Shown here: positions 48,571-59,717 of the stretch, piece by piece
How positions within the stretch are numbered: position 1 is the first letter of the stretch
How the letters are laid out: each line of letters starts with the position of its first letter
NCBI GenBank assembly: GCA_963678705.1
Contig: OY783209.1
Coordinates: forward strand, 4,278,001-4,342,000
From: Panorpa germanica
Taxonomy: Eukaryota; Arthropoda; Insecta; Mecoptera; Panorpidae
Length of the DNA stretch: 64,000 bases
Direction of reading: 5' to 3'
The notes under the pieces: generated by a model
Database searches by the model: none
What the model was told of the DNA's origin: nothing
What the model saw: only the letters and a program-made list of their open reading frames with translations
Position numbers and translations under genes: made by a program

Positions 48571-49020
48571 ATGGTATCCTACGAACTTACTGAGTGATAT
48601 GTTAATTACAAATCACAACCACCATTTCTTTTCCTTTTATAGTAACGGCGTTAGCATTTATAATTGCTTCATATTTATAAGGGATGTTTAATTTATCATC
48701 AAACTAATAAAAAAATGATTTAATGTTATTTTAAAATCATCTAACTGCCCGCATTTTCAATCTAGTGAGTGGCATAGCACAATAATCCCGTTAGGCAATT
48801 TGGCAGGGTCCACTTATGGAATCAACTGTGAAATAAATTAGATTTTTTGGTGAAATTTGAAATGTCATTGTATTTCTATTCTGATAATATGTATTAAATA
48901 ATGATTTAAACATTTAAAACCAATCCACAAACGGAAACCATGATAAAAATCTTATTTAATAAAGATTTATATGGGAATTTTTTATTTTAAGGTGAAACAT
49001 TACTTCATGGTTATATAGTT
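48571..49020. other. Unassigned stretch
   Basis: No feature recognised. Confidence 0.4.
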
Positions 49021-49147
49021 TGATATAGATGGCGACAGTGTACTAAAATGATAATCGATTTACAAATTTGTATTAGCACTCCATATTTTCAAATATAAAA
49101 GCTATTTAAACCGTTAGGAGTCAGATAAATGTTCAAGCTTTGTTTAT
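49021..49147 (+). repeat. Repeat family F, copy 2
   Basis: TGATATAGATGGCGACAGTG, TACTAAAATGATAATCGATT and AAATGTTCAAGCTTTGTTTA. Inverted relative to 30806-30955. Confidence 0.65.
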
Positions 49148-49863
49148 ACATAGATCATTAATTGACAAAATATATGAGTTAGACAATAGAAGTTTTTGAT
49201 CTAATAGAATACTTTAGATTATGAGTGACAGTGAAAGTTTCCGAGTTCCGAATGAATATTTTGTTTCTCAATTACAGATTGTTGACATGAACATAAACGG
49301 GATATACGGGATTTCTACACATAACATTTGCATGTAGTTCCATGTTTCTCCGCTTGCTGTGCTGTTGACAATCTTCCAGATATTCCATTACTGTTACAAT
49401 CAAAAATATTTGAGACAGTGTACTTATATATATAAAGCAATTTTATTTTTACAACGGACAAACAAAGCAAAAGGAAATCACTGTTTCTCAGATACTCTCA
49501 GTGAGTATTATAACCGTGCGGTTTGGAAAAAAAGAACATGCAACATCTGCTGGCCAGCATTATTTTCTAAGTGTCATTTCCAGCCCGGCACCAGCATTAG
49601 CATGGTCTTCTGTTCTACACAAAGAATAGCGAGAGAAACCTCTCAAACAGTGAAACCATACGTTTAAGATCGCGAATTGCTCGGGGTTTCGTCTGACACA
49701 AGTGCATGAAGTCTTGTCCCCCATGCCGAGGGCAATATAGGCAGGGCCGCCTTCAAATAGTTACATGGGACAGTTAGGAGTTAATTGGAGCTCTTATAAT
49801 TAATTTATAACAAATTTGTATCTGTTTAACTCTATGAAATGTGCTATGTGTCTTTCAATAAAA
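49148..49863. other. Unassigned stretch
   Basis: 49470-49760 is less AT-rich; a 102-codon frame ends at 49667 without recognised domain. No repeat found. Confidence 0.35.
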
Positions 49864-50273
49864 GCGGTCATTTTAAATCAATAGAAAAACGTATTATTTC
49901 CGTGAAAAGTGGCGATTATTTTATTTTAATCTAAAGTACAAACTTTGAGGTTAGTAATGAAATACAATATCTGCCAACCCAGTAAACAATTTGGTGAAGT
50001 GCCCTATTTAATGACGTTTCTATCACTATTTCACTTCAATTATAGTTCGCATCAACTTTATCTTCATTTGTATTCCGATAGGTGGAGTAATTTCGCCATC
50101 TGTAGCCGATAAAGTAGACATTTTATATGAAAAAATGTGAGAAACTGAACTATAAATGAACTCTTTTATGACAATCATGACGCATCTTCAATATGATGTC
50201 AAAGTGACTCCAAAATGCTTACTGGGAAATGTCAACGAATTATTGCGTTTTTCTATTGATTTAAAATGACCGC
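49864..50273 (+). mobile_element. Inverted-repeat element E carrying a nested family A MITE
   Basis: Two identical 28-base arms face each other: GCGGTCATTTTAAATCAATA plus GAAAAACG at 49864-49891 and its reverse complement at 50246-50273. Similarity continues a few bases beyond and inward with changes. Inside lies the family A copy 49978-50226 with its own AA target duplication. Without it, E would be about 160 bp, a typical small MITE size. Confidence 0.65.
49978..50226 (-). mobile_element. MITE family A, short subtype, AA target duplication
   Basis: 249 bp from CCCAGTAAACAATTTGGTGA to CAAAATGCTTACTGGG, with AA on both sides (49976-49977, 50227-50228). It is the inverse of the copy at 63247, sharing TCCGATAGGTGGAGTAATTT and ACTGAACTATAAATGAACTC. 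Confidence 0.9.
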
Positions 50274-50300
50274 TCAATAAGTCGTACGATGACATATATA

Positions 50301-50475
50301 TGGTGTCATTATTAGCAAATCCATATAATTTTTAGTTAGTGGCAACCTTCAAGCGATATGTGTCTATATTTCATGACATTCCGACCATTGATTTACAAGT
50401 TACACTAGTTTTAGTGACGTCACTTTTGTAATTTTCAAAGCAATATAAAAATCGGAATTCGTGTGTTGATTCGGT
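50301..50475 (+). repeat. Repeat family C, copy 2
   Basis: TGGTGTCATTATTAGCAAAT, GGCAACCTTCAAGCGATATG and TTTAGTGACGTCACTTTTGT. Same orientation as 63005-63180. Confidence 0.7.
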
Positions 50476-51112
50476 TTTCTTCACCAATAGCGCCCTCATG
50501 GCATAAAAGTGTATATAACACTTTAAGGGTGATCCAGTCAATCATAAATTCTTATGTTGCGTAACTTTTAACTTTAAGTGAGTGTTACCACGCTAGGGGG
50601 CCCCTATAGCATGTGCTACATAACTGTGGCTAATGGGGCTCATACCTTTGGAAGCTGGATACTCGCGTCATATGATTTGATGCTGTGTGAAACAAGTAAT
50701 AGCGCTTCTCGCCAAGATCGGCATCCTGAGTCTCTGTTCTCCATTCTTGGAGCACATACTTTTATAGCTATATTTTTATTTTCATACTGAGGTCACGGTA
50801 ATGACGGTTTACGACTGATGAGAGACGTGAGAAGAGAGTGCTTCTAAGAGAAGGGGAAATTTGAAGACTTGAATGGCGGGTCGAATGTTTTCTGTTATCC
50901 ATATGAATGTTTTGTCGCACTTTTTTTAATTTTATTTTTATTCGTTAATACCACATACATGGATACACTGTCATTTTATTTTCTGGTGTCATAAATTATG
51001 AAATGTATATAAAATTATAAAGAAAAATGTCAAGTCAATAATTTAACCCTAAACACAATTTCATATATTTTTTATTAACAAAATTTATTACTTTTGTTTG
51101 AAATTTGTTTAG
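50476..51112. other. Unassigned stretch
   Basis: GGGGGCCCCTATAGC at about 50596 followed by GCTACATAACTGTGG recalls the right end of the hAT remnant at 28.5 kb. No partner was found. Confidence 0.35.
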
Positions 51113-51320
51113 AAAGGAAACAGATACTGGGAAAATAGCGAGGAAAACATGTGCAAGATGTGCGGAACGGAGATAGAAACATTGGAGCACATTAAGTTTT
51201 CATGTGAGAAAAAATATATTAAAAGGAGGCAGTGAAGGAAAGAGGTGGATGGCGGAGATAGAGAGAAGGACCGAGGAAAGAGAAAGAATGGTAGAGTAGA
51301 AACAGGAGGAGCAGGAGCAG
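51113..51320 (+). pseudogene. Non-LTR retrotransposon ORF2 tail
   Basis: 51116-51235 encodes GNRYWENSEENMCKMCGTEI followed by ETLEHIKFSCEKKYI and a stop. This is the RYWE...C..CG.E.ET.EHI...C tail of a LINE ORF2 protein, related to the copies at 29.0-29.6 and 35.5 kb. A purine-rich 3' region follows, with GAGCAGGAGCAGGAGCG. An in-frame stop directly upstream (51110) shows 5' loss or decay. Confidence 0.75.
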
Positions 51321-52760
51321 GAGCGAAGCAGTAGCAGTTTTGTTTTTATTTTTATAAAGATATTTTTTTTTTTCTTTTGGAAGGAGTGAGAATGTTTAGA
51401 TATAATAAGAATCAAAATTGAATTAAGCACAATCCTCGTTCCTCGTTTGATACGAAAAATCCAATGCGGTTGATGCAAGACTGTCGTCGCTAACAATTAA
51501 ACAGGTAATATATATAATATCCAATTAAATGTATATCTGTTTACAAATAAACTTCTTTTTGGCTCTTAAAGCAGACACCTGATTCGTCCTACCATTAGTC
51601 GGCATTATATATTAGAGCTACATAGTCCCAGATTCTTAGAAACCTATAAAATGGAACCCCCAATATTTACAACGGAAATAAAACTAAATTTCACACGTCC
51701 TAATTTCTTTTCCTAAATTTATACAAAAAATAACTTGTATTTTTAAAATATTTTAGTATGTACTTCAAAGAATTATATTGTTTGCTTTTATCGGAATTGA
51801 TTTCCAAGGTAACTTGAGAATTTTAGAAGTGCTTTATAGGTATATAGATATAGGTTAGAATGACTGTGAAGTAAAAAAATAACAATAGGTTTTATGCGGT
51901 TGCGGTTATTAGAGAAACCGATATACATGCGAATTTTACGTTTTAAATATTAAATAAGAGTTTTGTAAAGATGCTATTTATTTATTCTTGAATGATCAAT
52001 GTAATTCCTCAATTATGTAAAATAGAAACATTACCTGTTTTACATAAAATTTGTTTATTTAATTAATATCACTAGACTCACTGTCACTTTCTCAAGGTAA
52101 ATCTGTTTCCAGATTTTTTATTTTAGAGAAGTTGTTAATTTATTTTCTACGCACCTTGATGGTTCAAAATTATGAACATTGCGGTAATTTATGACTTCCT
52201 TAATTGCTGGAACTAAAAAAATCTCTTGAAGCTTGTCTATCAATCTACAGATATTGATTGGTAAAAAAAATAATCAATACCAAGTAGCTTCCAGTACCAA
52301 ACAAATTATTCAATTGTTTTCTTAATAACTCAGTATCCCTTAAACCAGTGATTTTATAATTAAAAAGTTATAGTAGTGTGCTGATATTTAATTGTGATAT
52401 ACATTAGTTTTTAAAGCTATAAATTCATTCATATGTGTTTATTTTTATTCTAAAAAATTGTTTATAATTTTTCTCAACTTTGTTTTCTGAACTCAATTTT
52501 ATAAATTTTATTTTATTTAATGAAATAATTTTAAGATTTAAATAAAATAAGGATTATTATTAAAGGTATTAAATCATTTCATACAATGGTATTGGAAATA
52601 GTAATCAATAGTAATTGTCAATAACTTTTTAAAGTGCTCGAGCATAATGCTGCAATATGCCCTCTTGTGCCGTAATTGGAAAACACCTATTGACTACAGT
52701 AGTAAAATTTTTTAACGATCATTATTGTCCCTAAATTAAATTGTATCCAATCTTTTCATT
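51321..52760. other. Unassigned AT-rich stretch
   Basis: Nothing recognised. Confidence 0.4.
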
Positions 52761-53322
52761 AAGTATCATTCCCACTCACTGCTTTAATTTAATTTTGTAT
52801 TTTGTATTTAATTTAAATTGTTTAGCATATGACAATACGCGTAGTCATTCACAGTACCATTATTAATATTAATAATTAAATAATAAAATAATTTATTTTT
52901 TAGGTTTTCTTAGTTTTTTTAGAACCTTACAAGGTCCAATGTTTTAAATTAAAAATAATAAATTAAGAAAAACTGTATTATATTATAACCTCCAAAGTGT
53001 GACAATCTTTCAAAATGCAGTAGAACTTATATTTAAAAGATATTTAATGTCAGTTTGTCAAAAATAAAGAAATAAAAACAATTTCTATTACTAATTGTTA
53101 TTAAAAACAGCATTTTAATTATTTCATCTTCAATTTTGTCCAACTGTCGAACTGTCAAAATTTATTTTACAAAAGACGCATGCGCTGCAACTAATTTAAC
53201 TAAACTCAAATTAAAACGCGAATGTAACTAGGAATGTCTATTCTGAAGACCTGAAATCTATATTAAAATATTAGATAAAAACAGTAAATTAAATATCAAA
53301 ACAGTGAGTGGGAGTGAGGCTT
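52761..53322 (+). mobile_element. MITE family H, complete copy
   Basis: 562 bp. The left end AAGTATCATTCCCACTCACTG and the right end, read inward, AAGCCTCACTCCCACTCACTG form imperfect terminal inverted repeats of 21 bp. It provides the empty site for the Helitron at 43464 (reverse complement of CTGTATTATATTATAACC). No coding capacity. Confidence 0.9.
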
Positions 53323-53633
53323 TCTTTACACTACATAAATTAAAATTAATTTACTTATATATTTTTCAAAACTCAATATTCTGAAAATAGACTTTTTCAT
53401 TGACCATTTATTATTCACATAAATCTCTCATAAATTGAACTATAATAATACTCTTTACCAGTACAATTTTTATGTTACTTACTCTAAAAAGTCTAATAAC
53501 CACAAAACGTGTAACGTTCTGCATAAGCGAAGCCTAATAATATTTAATCTAAAATGGATTGAAGTTTGCGCAACCACATTTCAACATTTTCTGCATGAAC
53601 ATATATTGATACTTAGAAGTGCATTTATAGCAA
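53323..53633. other. Unassigned stretch
   Basis: No feature recognised. Confidence 0.4.
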
Positions 53634-54121
53634 CACGTGCACCCTAGCAAAACTAAATATCGATTTTCAAAAACGAAAGAAACCAACATATTCGAATCCT
53701 CACTAAAGCACAGTGGGGAAATTATTGATAACGGAATTTTACACATGCTCAAATTTGAAAATTCAAACATCCGTTAAACCCAGAAGCCAGTTGAATGTTA
53801 ACGTCACGTGGCCACGTGTATTAGACTCCCTCATGAGTAAACAAGTAAAAATGTATAGAATAATAACAACACCCTCCAATCACGGTATATTCAAACTAGT
53901 ATTACACCCTAGCTACAATGCTAACAAGTACCAAACAGCTACGCGAGCTGCGGCAGATGTTTTGCAATGTGCATCATGTTTGTACTTGTTTCGATTAATC
54001 CTAGATAAATGTGTGGTGCGGTGCGGTGGAATCGTGCACGTGGTGTGGGATGAGGAGACAAGTAACGGGGTGACAATAATATAGAATTGGTGGAAATGTG
54101 CAATGTGAGTGGCTACACGTG
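53634..54121. promoter_or_regulatory. Cluster of five CACGTG E-boxes
   Basis: The palindromic E-box CACGTG occurs at 53634-53639, 53805-53810, 53813-53818, 54037-54042 and 54116-54121. The middle two form a perfect palindrome CACGTGGCCACGTG directly after a CRE-like AACGT. CACGTG is bound by bHLH factors such as Myc/Max, USF and CLOCK/CYCLE. The block is less AT-rich than its neighbours. A 124-codon frame overlaps it (53713-54084) but shows no domain. That the cluster is regulatory is inference. Confidence 0.4.
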
Positions 54122-54868
54122 ATGGCACTTAAATCAGTTTACGTTAGGGTTGGTTTTGAATCGCGTGTAATGAACGATATTTTTGGTAATCATTTATATC
54201 TTTCCGCTTCGCTCTAAATCACACGCCGTTGACTGATTTCTTTTATTACTTTTGATCATTTCATTTGAGATACAGAAGATATTTCAATTGCTATAAAGAT
54301 ATCTGTAAATTACCATTTAAAAGTATCTATGTGATACGTAGTAAGCTGTTAAGAATATAGCAAGACAATTTCTATAGTAAAAGGAAAGAAGGAACTTGGG
54401 ATAATTCTGGCAAGCTAGCAAGTGTGAATCTACTGCATTTCCCACTGCCACCAAGATCTGTACTGAAGGCGGCTCCAAGCAGTCTCACAACCAGACTAGC
54501 ACCATTGAGATTGAAATCTGATCTTATGAATCAAAGAATTAAACGAAAAACAAAACAAATTTTATTATGAAAGATTTCTAGTCATGAAAAAAGAAAGAAA
54601 GATTTTCTAGTCATGTGAAATAGTCTTTTAAGAAAAGATTCGAAATTTATCACGAATATGACATATTATATTATTTTTGAGGAAGAATCTTTCTCCCATT
54701 GAAAATATTAAAAAATTACTTGAGATCCAATTTATCCATCAAATCTGAATTAACCAAAAGAGTAAATTATGATGATAATATCTTAATGAAATTAATAATA
54801 TCGTTCAAGCAAAACAATGGCTTGACAAGGTTATTAGTTCTTGGTAATTTTTCACATTAAAAAACAAA
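54122..54868. other. Unassigned stretch
   Basis: No feature recognised. Confidence 0.4.
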
Positions 54869-54977
54869 ACGCTTTATCAACACGCGAAATTCAGATTGTT
54901 TTGACAATTATAAAAGTAGCGTTTGAAGGTTGGTACTATCTAAAACTCATATAGATTTGTCAATAGTGCCGCCATCT
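54869..54977 (-). repeat. Repeat family C, copy 3, internally deleted
   Basis: GCTTTATCAACACGCGAAAT and GTTTGAAGGTTGGTACTATC, ending CAATAGTGCCGCCATCTG. The central 70 bp or so found in the other copies are missing. Confidence 0.65.
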
Positions 54978-55911
54978 GCCGGCACAGAGAACGTTATTTT
55001 TATTAATAAAACACTGTAACATTCAGAAGACAACAGTTATTTTGCAATGGAACACAAATATACCTTCAATATTTTAAAGTTAAGAAAAAAAGTGCAAAAC
55101 GAGTGTAACATTTATTGTTGAATAGAAAATGCCATTAGATTTAATTTTGACAGAGCCAAACTCAGAGTTATAGTTGAAGTCAACTTATCAAGAGTCGTCT
55201 AAAACAAAATCAATATATTTAACCGTTATATAATAAATTTGAATTCTCCCTCGCCACTATCACTAATACAGTCACTACTTGTAACTAGTCCCTATCAAAT
55301 ATTTTACAGTAAATTGCCTACAGACAACAAACGGATCTTAAATCGAAATCTCGCTATCGCCATTGGCTGTAGAACGTAAATCGATAACGCACCACACATC
55401 GCCCTCGTATCGCCCTCTAGAACAAGGAAGCCCTATATGATACCGTGGACGGGCATCGGGCATCGTGCATCGGGGTTCATTACCATTAGGGATATCGATC
55501 GTGTAACGATTACTGCATGCACCCCCACCACCTCGCTACGATATGATATTACAACTCGTACAGCTGTCATTCTTAAGCAGAAATAATGACTCATTCATTA
55601 CAAGCTCAGCACATGTCTAATTTCACATCAGAATCTATGGACACAGAAGCATTTTGATAAGTGTCGATAATATTTTTGGACATGTTACCTATAATTTAAA
55701 TATTGATAAAAATATTTGATTTATTACATGAAAATAAGTAAATATTACTGTCTTCATGTTGTCTGTACTGCCTATAACATGTGACCGATCATCCGTTTGA
55801 TATATTCATCAAAATTACAATTAGTTACAGTTACAGACATTTCTATAACGCAAGAACCTTAAATTAATTCTAAATTCAACATTATATTTTTGTTATTCTA
55901 AATTCTAAATT
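54978..55911. other. Unassigned stretch
   Basis: 55330-55570 is less AT-rich and contains ATCGCCCTC and GGGCATCG repeats on a small scale. No frame or family was recognised. Confidence 0.4.
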
Positions 55912-55971
55912 CATTTTATTAAATATCTGAATATTGACGAAGATATAGCAATTAAAAGTTTGAATTGTAGT

Positions 55972-56280
55972 TGTTCAGTACAAAATTAGTACAGAACATA
56001 AGAAGATGTCTCTGTTGGCATTCCAACATTATAATGTATTGTTGTCTCTAATAGAAGTAATGCGCATGACTACAATACGACGACTGCTGTACGCTACAGC
56101 GATATGGCATTCGTGTCAGTTGTGTTTTGGGCTTCTACACTGTCAAGATCATAATTCCCAACCATCTTGTTATTATAAGAATGTTGGTTCAAAGTTATTA
56201 AAAAGTGTAAAATTATTTTATCATTAAACAATTGAATAATTATTCAATCTACAAATACTCGCATGGTTTTATTTCGTACA
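55972..56280 (+). repeat. 5' LTR of the BEL/Pao element
   Basis: 309 bp, TGTTCAG...CGTACA. It contains a 73-codon frame starting at 56006, repeated in the other LTR. That frame resembles no known protein and is probably fortuitous. Confidence 0.92.
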
Positions 56281-56441
56281 TGCGAAGCTGGTCCTTCGAG
56301 TCTTACAAAGCCGATCCTTCGAGTTTATTAACCGCGTGTGTTTTTCATTGTATTTTTGGCGTTTTATTACATTTGCCCCTTGGCGATTGCCATTGATTGG
56401 GTAAATGGGACGCTCTATTTTGGCGGATTCACGGAGGATTT

Positions 56442-56565
56442 GGATATTTTACAATTACATTTCCAGAAGCCTTACAAGCGAAGCTGGATATTTTACAATT
56501 ACATTTCCAGAAGCCTTACAAGCGAAGCTGGATATTTTACAATTATATTTCAAGAAGGTTTTAAT
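56442..56565 (+). repeat. 44-bp tandem repeat, 2.8 copies
   Basis: Units start GGATATTTTACAATTA at 56442, 56486 and 56530 and include CCAGAAGCCTTACAAGCGAA. Units one and two are identical; the third is changed and shortened. It lies in the untranslated leader of the BEL/Pao element. Confidence 0.9.
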
Positions 56566-56980
56566 TCCTACAAAAAAAAAAAAACTGGTCTTACAAGCCA
56601 TTGGTACCCGCGTGTGATTTCGTGGTGTTTTGAGGTTACGTCTGTATAGTGATCGGCACATGTGCAAGCTATTTTGTTACATTTTCCCTATGGCGGCCTG
56701 GCAAGTCATCAATTGCCATTGATTGGGTAATGCAACGCTGGATTCAGACGGTTTGATTACTACACATTTATATTTTAAGAAAAATTATTCATTACGGAAG
56801 AGGATACATGGATGCTGGAAGAGAGTAAAATACTTCTTTACTCATGAAGGTACAAAGCTATTATTACTATCTACAAGTACCGATTTATTAAAAACTTCTT
56901 ATGTTGCTGGATTAACCTGGATTAGTTTTGTCATCCACGTTTCGTCTATCATACAAGTACGAATCTATCACCTAAGCAAG

Positions 56981-58666
56981 ATGGAGGGATTGAAAAGGCT
57001 TAGATCGGCGCGGACGATTGCAAAAAGTTCAATATCAAGGATGGACAATTACGTCAGCGACCCAAGGGCTCTCGACTCCGCTACAGTGGAGGTGCTGCAG
57101 GTGAAAAAAGAAAAGATGATGACTACATTCCAATCGTACGAGCTCACGCAGTACAGCATTTTAGAAATTGATGATCAAGATGAGGAAGACATTGAAGAAG
57201 TTGAAGAGAAGTATTTTAACATTATTGCAAAATTAAATGCTAGCATCAATAAGTTAAAAGAAGTTAATAGGCCTGAATTAGTTCCATTGAAGCTCCCAGC
57301 GGTGGAAATTCCAACCTTCGATGGCAAGGATATAACCAGGTTTAAGCCCTTTTATGAGCTCTTCCAAGCAGTGGTTCACAATAATGCATCATTGTCCGAT
57401 GTTCAAAGACTTTTTTATTTGAGAAAGTATCTCGTTGATGAGGCTCTCTCAATAATTATAAATCTGCCGCTTGTGAACAGCTCATACAAAGAGGCTATTG
57501 ATTTATTGTTAGCGCGGTATGAAAATAAGGCGAGATTAATCTTTTATCACATTAATATAATACTTGATATTCCCAACATGCAGAAAGGTACTGCAGTCGA
57601 TATAAGGGCTTTTTTATGTCAAGTAAAACAGCAATTACAAGCGTTAAAAAATCTTGATGAGCCTGTAGACAAGTGGGATATGATTTTAATCTCGGCCTTA
57701 AGTAGAAAATTAGATATCGTTACTAACCGCACTTTCCACATGGAAAGAAATTTAGAAGAACTGCCTACTATGGCAGAATTTATTTCATTTTTAGAAAGAC
57801 GTGCAATTGCAATTGAGTATAGTTTAGATTATAAAAATATGTCACATGACAATAATAATAATAAAGGAAATGTGGTTCCAAGAAAATTGTATAATAAAAA
57901 TAAGTATTCACATAATAATATTGTATGTAATCTTGCTATTTGTGAATATACAAACCTTGAGAATGTTATGAAACAATCTTGGACAACTGAGAAAGTCCCA
58001 GAGGAATCAGATAAGTTTTCTGAGGATTACTTAAAGGCTGAACATAAATTTCAAAATTCAGTAGCACTTAAAAATAATTTAACTGTTGATTTGCCATTAC
58101 TCAGCCTAGTAAATAAAATAGAATTGGAGGATTCTTTCTCAGTTGCCCCGCAAAGATTTAATGTGTTGGAAAAAAGATTTAGACACAATCCTTCATTATT
58201 GGAGGTTTATAAAACATTATTAAACAGATCAACCAGTATTATGACATTAGGTTTAAAACACAATATTATTTTTATAAATATTAAAATAAAAACAAATTTA
58301 ATTTGCTACAAGTCCAGTGTAGCTCCATCAAGTAAGGTACTTACAATACCCCAGCTTGAGATTATTAGCGCAGTGTTGCTGGTGCGAATCAAACAAGCAA
58401 CAAATAAAATTTTTGATTCAAATACAATACTTCCATCAGATATTAATTGCAATGTTTACAACATTGATGTAAAACAAACATCTGTACTGTTGGAATTGTT
58501 AAAAGATAATTGTTTCAATAACATTGTAACTATTGAGTTGATGATTGTTGTGTACATTATGCAATTGATAATGTATGCTACATTGATAATTATGGTTTCT
58601 GTTATATTTAGGATAGTAATTAATTTGTTTTATATTATTTTCACAAAATTATGTAGACTACCATAG
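56981..58666 (+). CDS. BEL/Pao Gag fused to remnants of Pol
   Basis: 561 residues from the ATG at 56981 (MEGLKRLRSA, a typical BEL Gag start); the frame is open further upstream to 56723. An acidic helix-rich zone comes first (ILEIDDQDEEDIEEVEEKYF). The DUF1759 Gag core spans about residues 103-280: IPTFDG, YLRKYLVDEALSII, LLARYENKA, LPTMAEFISFLERR. Residues 320-410 match the linker before BEL RT (VMKQSWTTEKVPEE, APQRFNVLEKRFRHNP). Residues 444-465 (SSVAPSSKVLTIPQLEI) match the zone after RT. The RT core between them is missing, yet the frame is kept. The last 40 residues are strongly hydrophobic (IVVYIMQLIMYATLIIMVSV), like a membrane segment of unknown origin. No zinc knuckle was seen. Confidence 0.88.
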   Translation: MEGLKRLRSARTIAKSSISRMDNYVSDPRALDSATVEVLQVKKEKMMTTFQSYELTQYSILEIDDQDEEDIEEVEEKYFNIIAKLNASINKLKEVNRPELVPLKLPAVEIPTFDGKDITRFKPFYELFQAVVHNNASLSDVQRLFYLRKYLVDEALSIIINLPLVNSSYKEAIDLLLARYENKARLIFYHINIILDIPNMQKGTAVDIRAFLCQVKQQLQALKNLDEPVDKWDMILISALSRKLDIVTNRTFHMERNLEELPTMAEFISFLERRAIAIEYSLDYKNMSHDNNNNKGNVVPRKLYNKNKYSHNNIVCNLAICEYTNLENVMKQSWTTEKVPEESDKFSEDYLKAEHKFQNSVALKNNLTVDLPLLSLVNKIELEDSFSVAPQRFNVLEKRFRHNPSLLEVYKTLLNRSTSIMTLGLKHNIIFINIKIKTNLICYKSSVAPSSKVLTIPQLEIISAVLLVRIKQATNKIFDSNTILPSDINCNVYNIDVKQTSVLLELLKDNCFNNIVTIELMIVVYIMQLIMYATLIIMVSVIFRIVINLFYIIFTKLCRLP

Positions 58667-58821
58667 AGTTAAGAAGTTTATGTTATTTTGTGTAATTTTG
58701 TTTATAATAGTTTTAAGAAGTTCACATTATTTTTTGTAAATTGGTTTATAATAATTTTATGTAACATTGTATAATTTGATATTAGTTGTGAGCTTATCTA
58801 CTTCTGCTGGCTGGCAATTTA

Positions 58822-59130
58822 TGTTCAGTACAAAATTAGTACAGAACATAAGAAGATGTCTCTGTTGGCATTCCAACATTATAATGTATTGTTGTCTCTA
58901 ATAGAAGTAATGCGCATGACTACAATACGACGACTGCTGTACGCTACAGCGATATGGCATTCGTGTCAGTTGTGTTTTGGGCTTCTACACTGTCAAGATC
59001 ATAATTCCCAACCATCTTGTTATTATAAGAATGTTGGTTCAAAGTTATTAAAAAGTGTAAAATTATTTTATCATTAAACAATTGAATAATTATTCAATCT
59101 ACAAATACTCGCATGGTTTTATTTCGTACA
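58822..59130 (+). repeat. 3' LTR of the BEL/Pao element
   Basis: 309 bp, no difference from 55972-56280 by eye. The polypurine tract before it is weak (CTGCTGGCTGGCAATTTA). Confidence 0.92.
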
Positions 59131-59717
59131 GTAGTTTTAGCGCTAGAAATGGTCGGCCATATTTGTATGACGTGAAATGCATTTTAACGTCAGTTATTTG
59201 TTGAGTAGGTCAGTGCTGTGGTAATGTTCTGTAGCTGTTGGTAGTCAAGTCAAATCAAAGAATAACAAGTTTTTGTTCCTTGAAATAGCTGTAAATAATA
59301 TTTGATATTTTGATATATAAATACGTATAGCAGAGATTTATGATCTGTAAAGTTGGTACACAAGGATTGTGATGTCACATGCATTTGGAATGTGTACAAC
59401 ATTGAATCCCTTTAATAATTAAAGAGACAAAATGACTTTTTTAATTGTTAATATCTCTTAACATATAAGGAGTTATTAAAAAATAATTGAATATTTGAGG
59501 TTCTAGTAACCCACTTTATCAATATATAGTACACTTTTATAGAAATTAAGACATAGGACACAAGCCCATTCTTAAATTAGCAATATCAGTAACAACTTGA
59601 AGAGTATAAAGCAAAAGACTGCAATCTTAGCTAGTTATTCAATTGTCTTGCGTTTCGCGATTGCTAGCTTATCACAAACTAATTTGAGGGTTATTTTCTA
59701 CTATATCTTACTATAAG

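Larger units (their letters stand above)
55972..59130 (+). mobile_element. Internally deleted BEL/Pao LTR retrotransposon
   Basis: 3159 bp. Two 309-bp LTRs (55972-56280, 58822-59130) begin TGTTCAG and end CGTACA and look identical. The 5-bp target duplication GTAGT (55967-55971, 59131-59135) is the usual BEL/Pao size. TGGTCCTTCGAGTC, starting nine bases after the left LTR, is a possible primer site. The internal 2541 bp encode a BEL-type Gag joined to pol scraps; protease, RT core, RNase H and integrase are not present. Autonomous relatives are normally 6-8 kb. Identical LTRs mean the deleted form itself moved recently, with enzymes supplied by another copy. Confidence 0.92.
55912..59579 (-). 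mobile_element. MITE family B copy split by the BEL/Pao element
   Basis: 55912-55971 and 59131-59579 are two parts of one family B copy, in reverse orientation relative to 61521-62125. The right terminal sequence GGACACAAGCCCAT ends at 59579; the left end is missing. The BEL/Pao element sits at the exact point where copy 61521-62125 is uninterrupted. Element B is about 600 bp, non-coding, with TA at the insertion sites of the other copy. Confidence 0.8.

Noticed and set aside
53713..54084. 124-codon frame over the E-box cluster
   Set aside because: No recognisable domain, no splice or start evidence. Kept only as a remark.
56006..56227. 73-codon frame, repeated at 58856-59077
   Set aside because: Located in the BEL LTR, so its duplication is explained. 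No known LTR-encoded protein resembles it.
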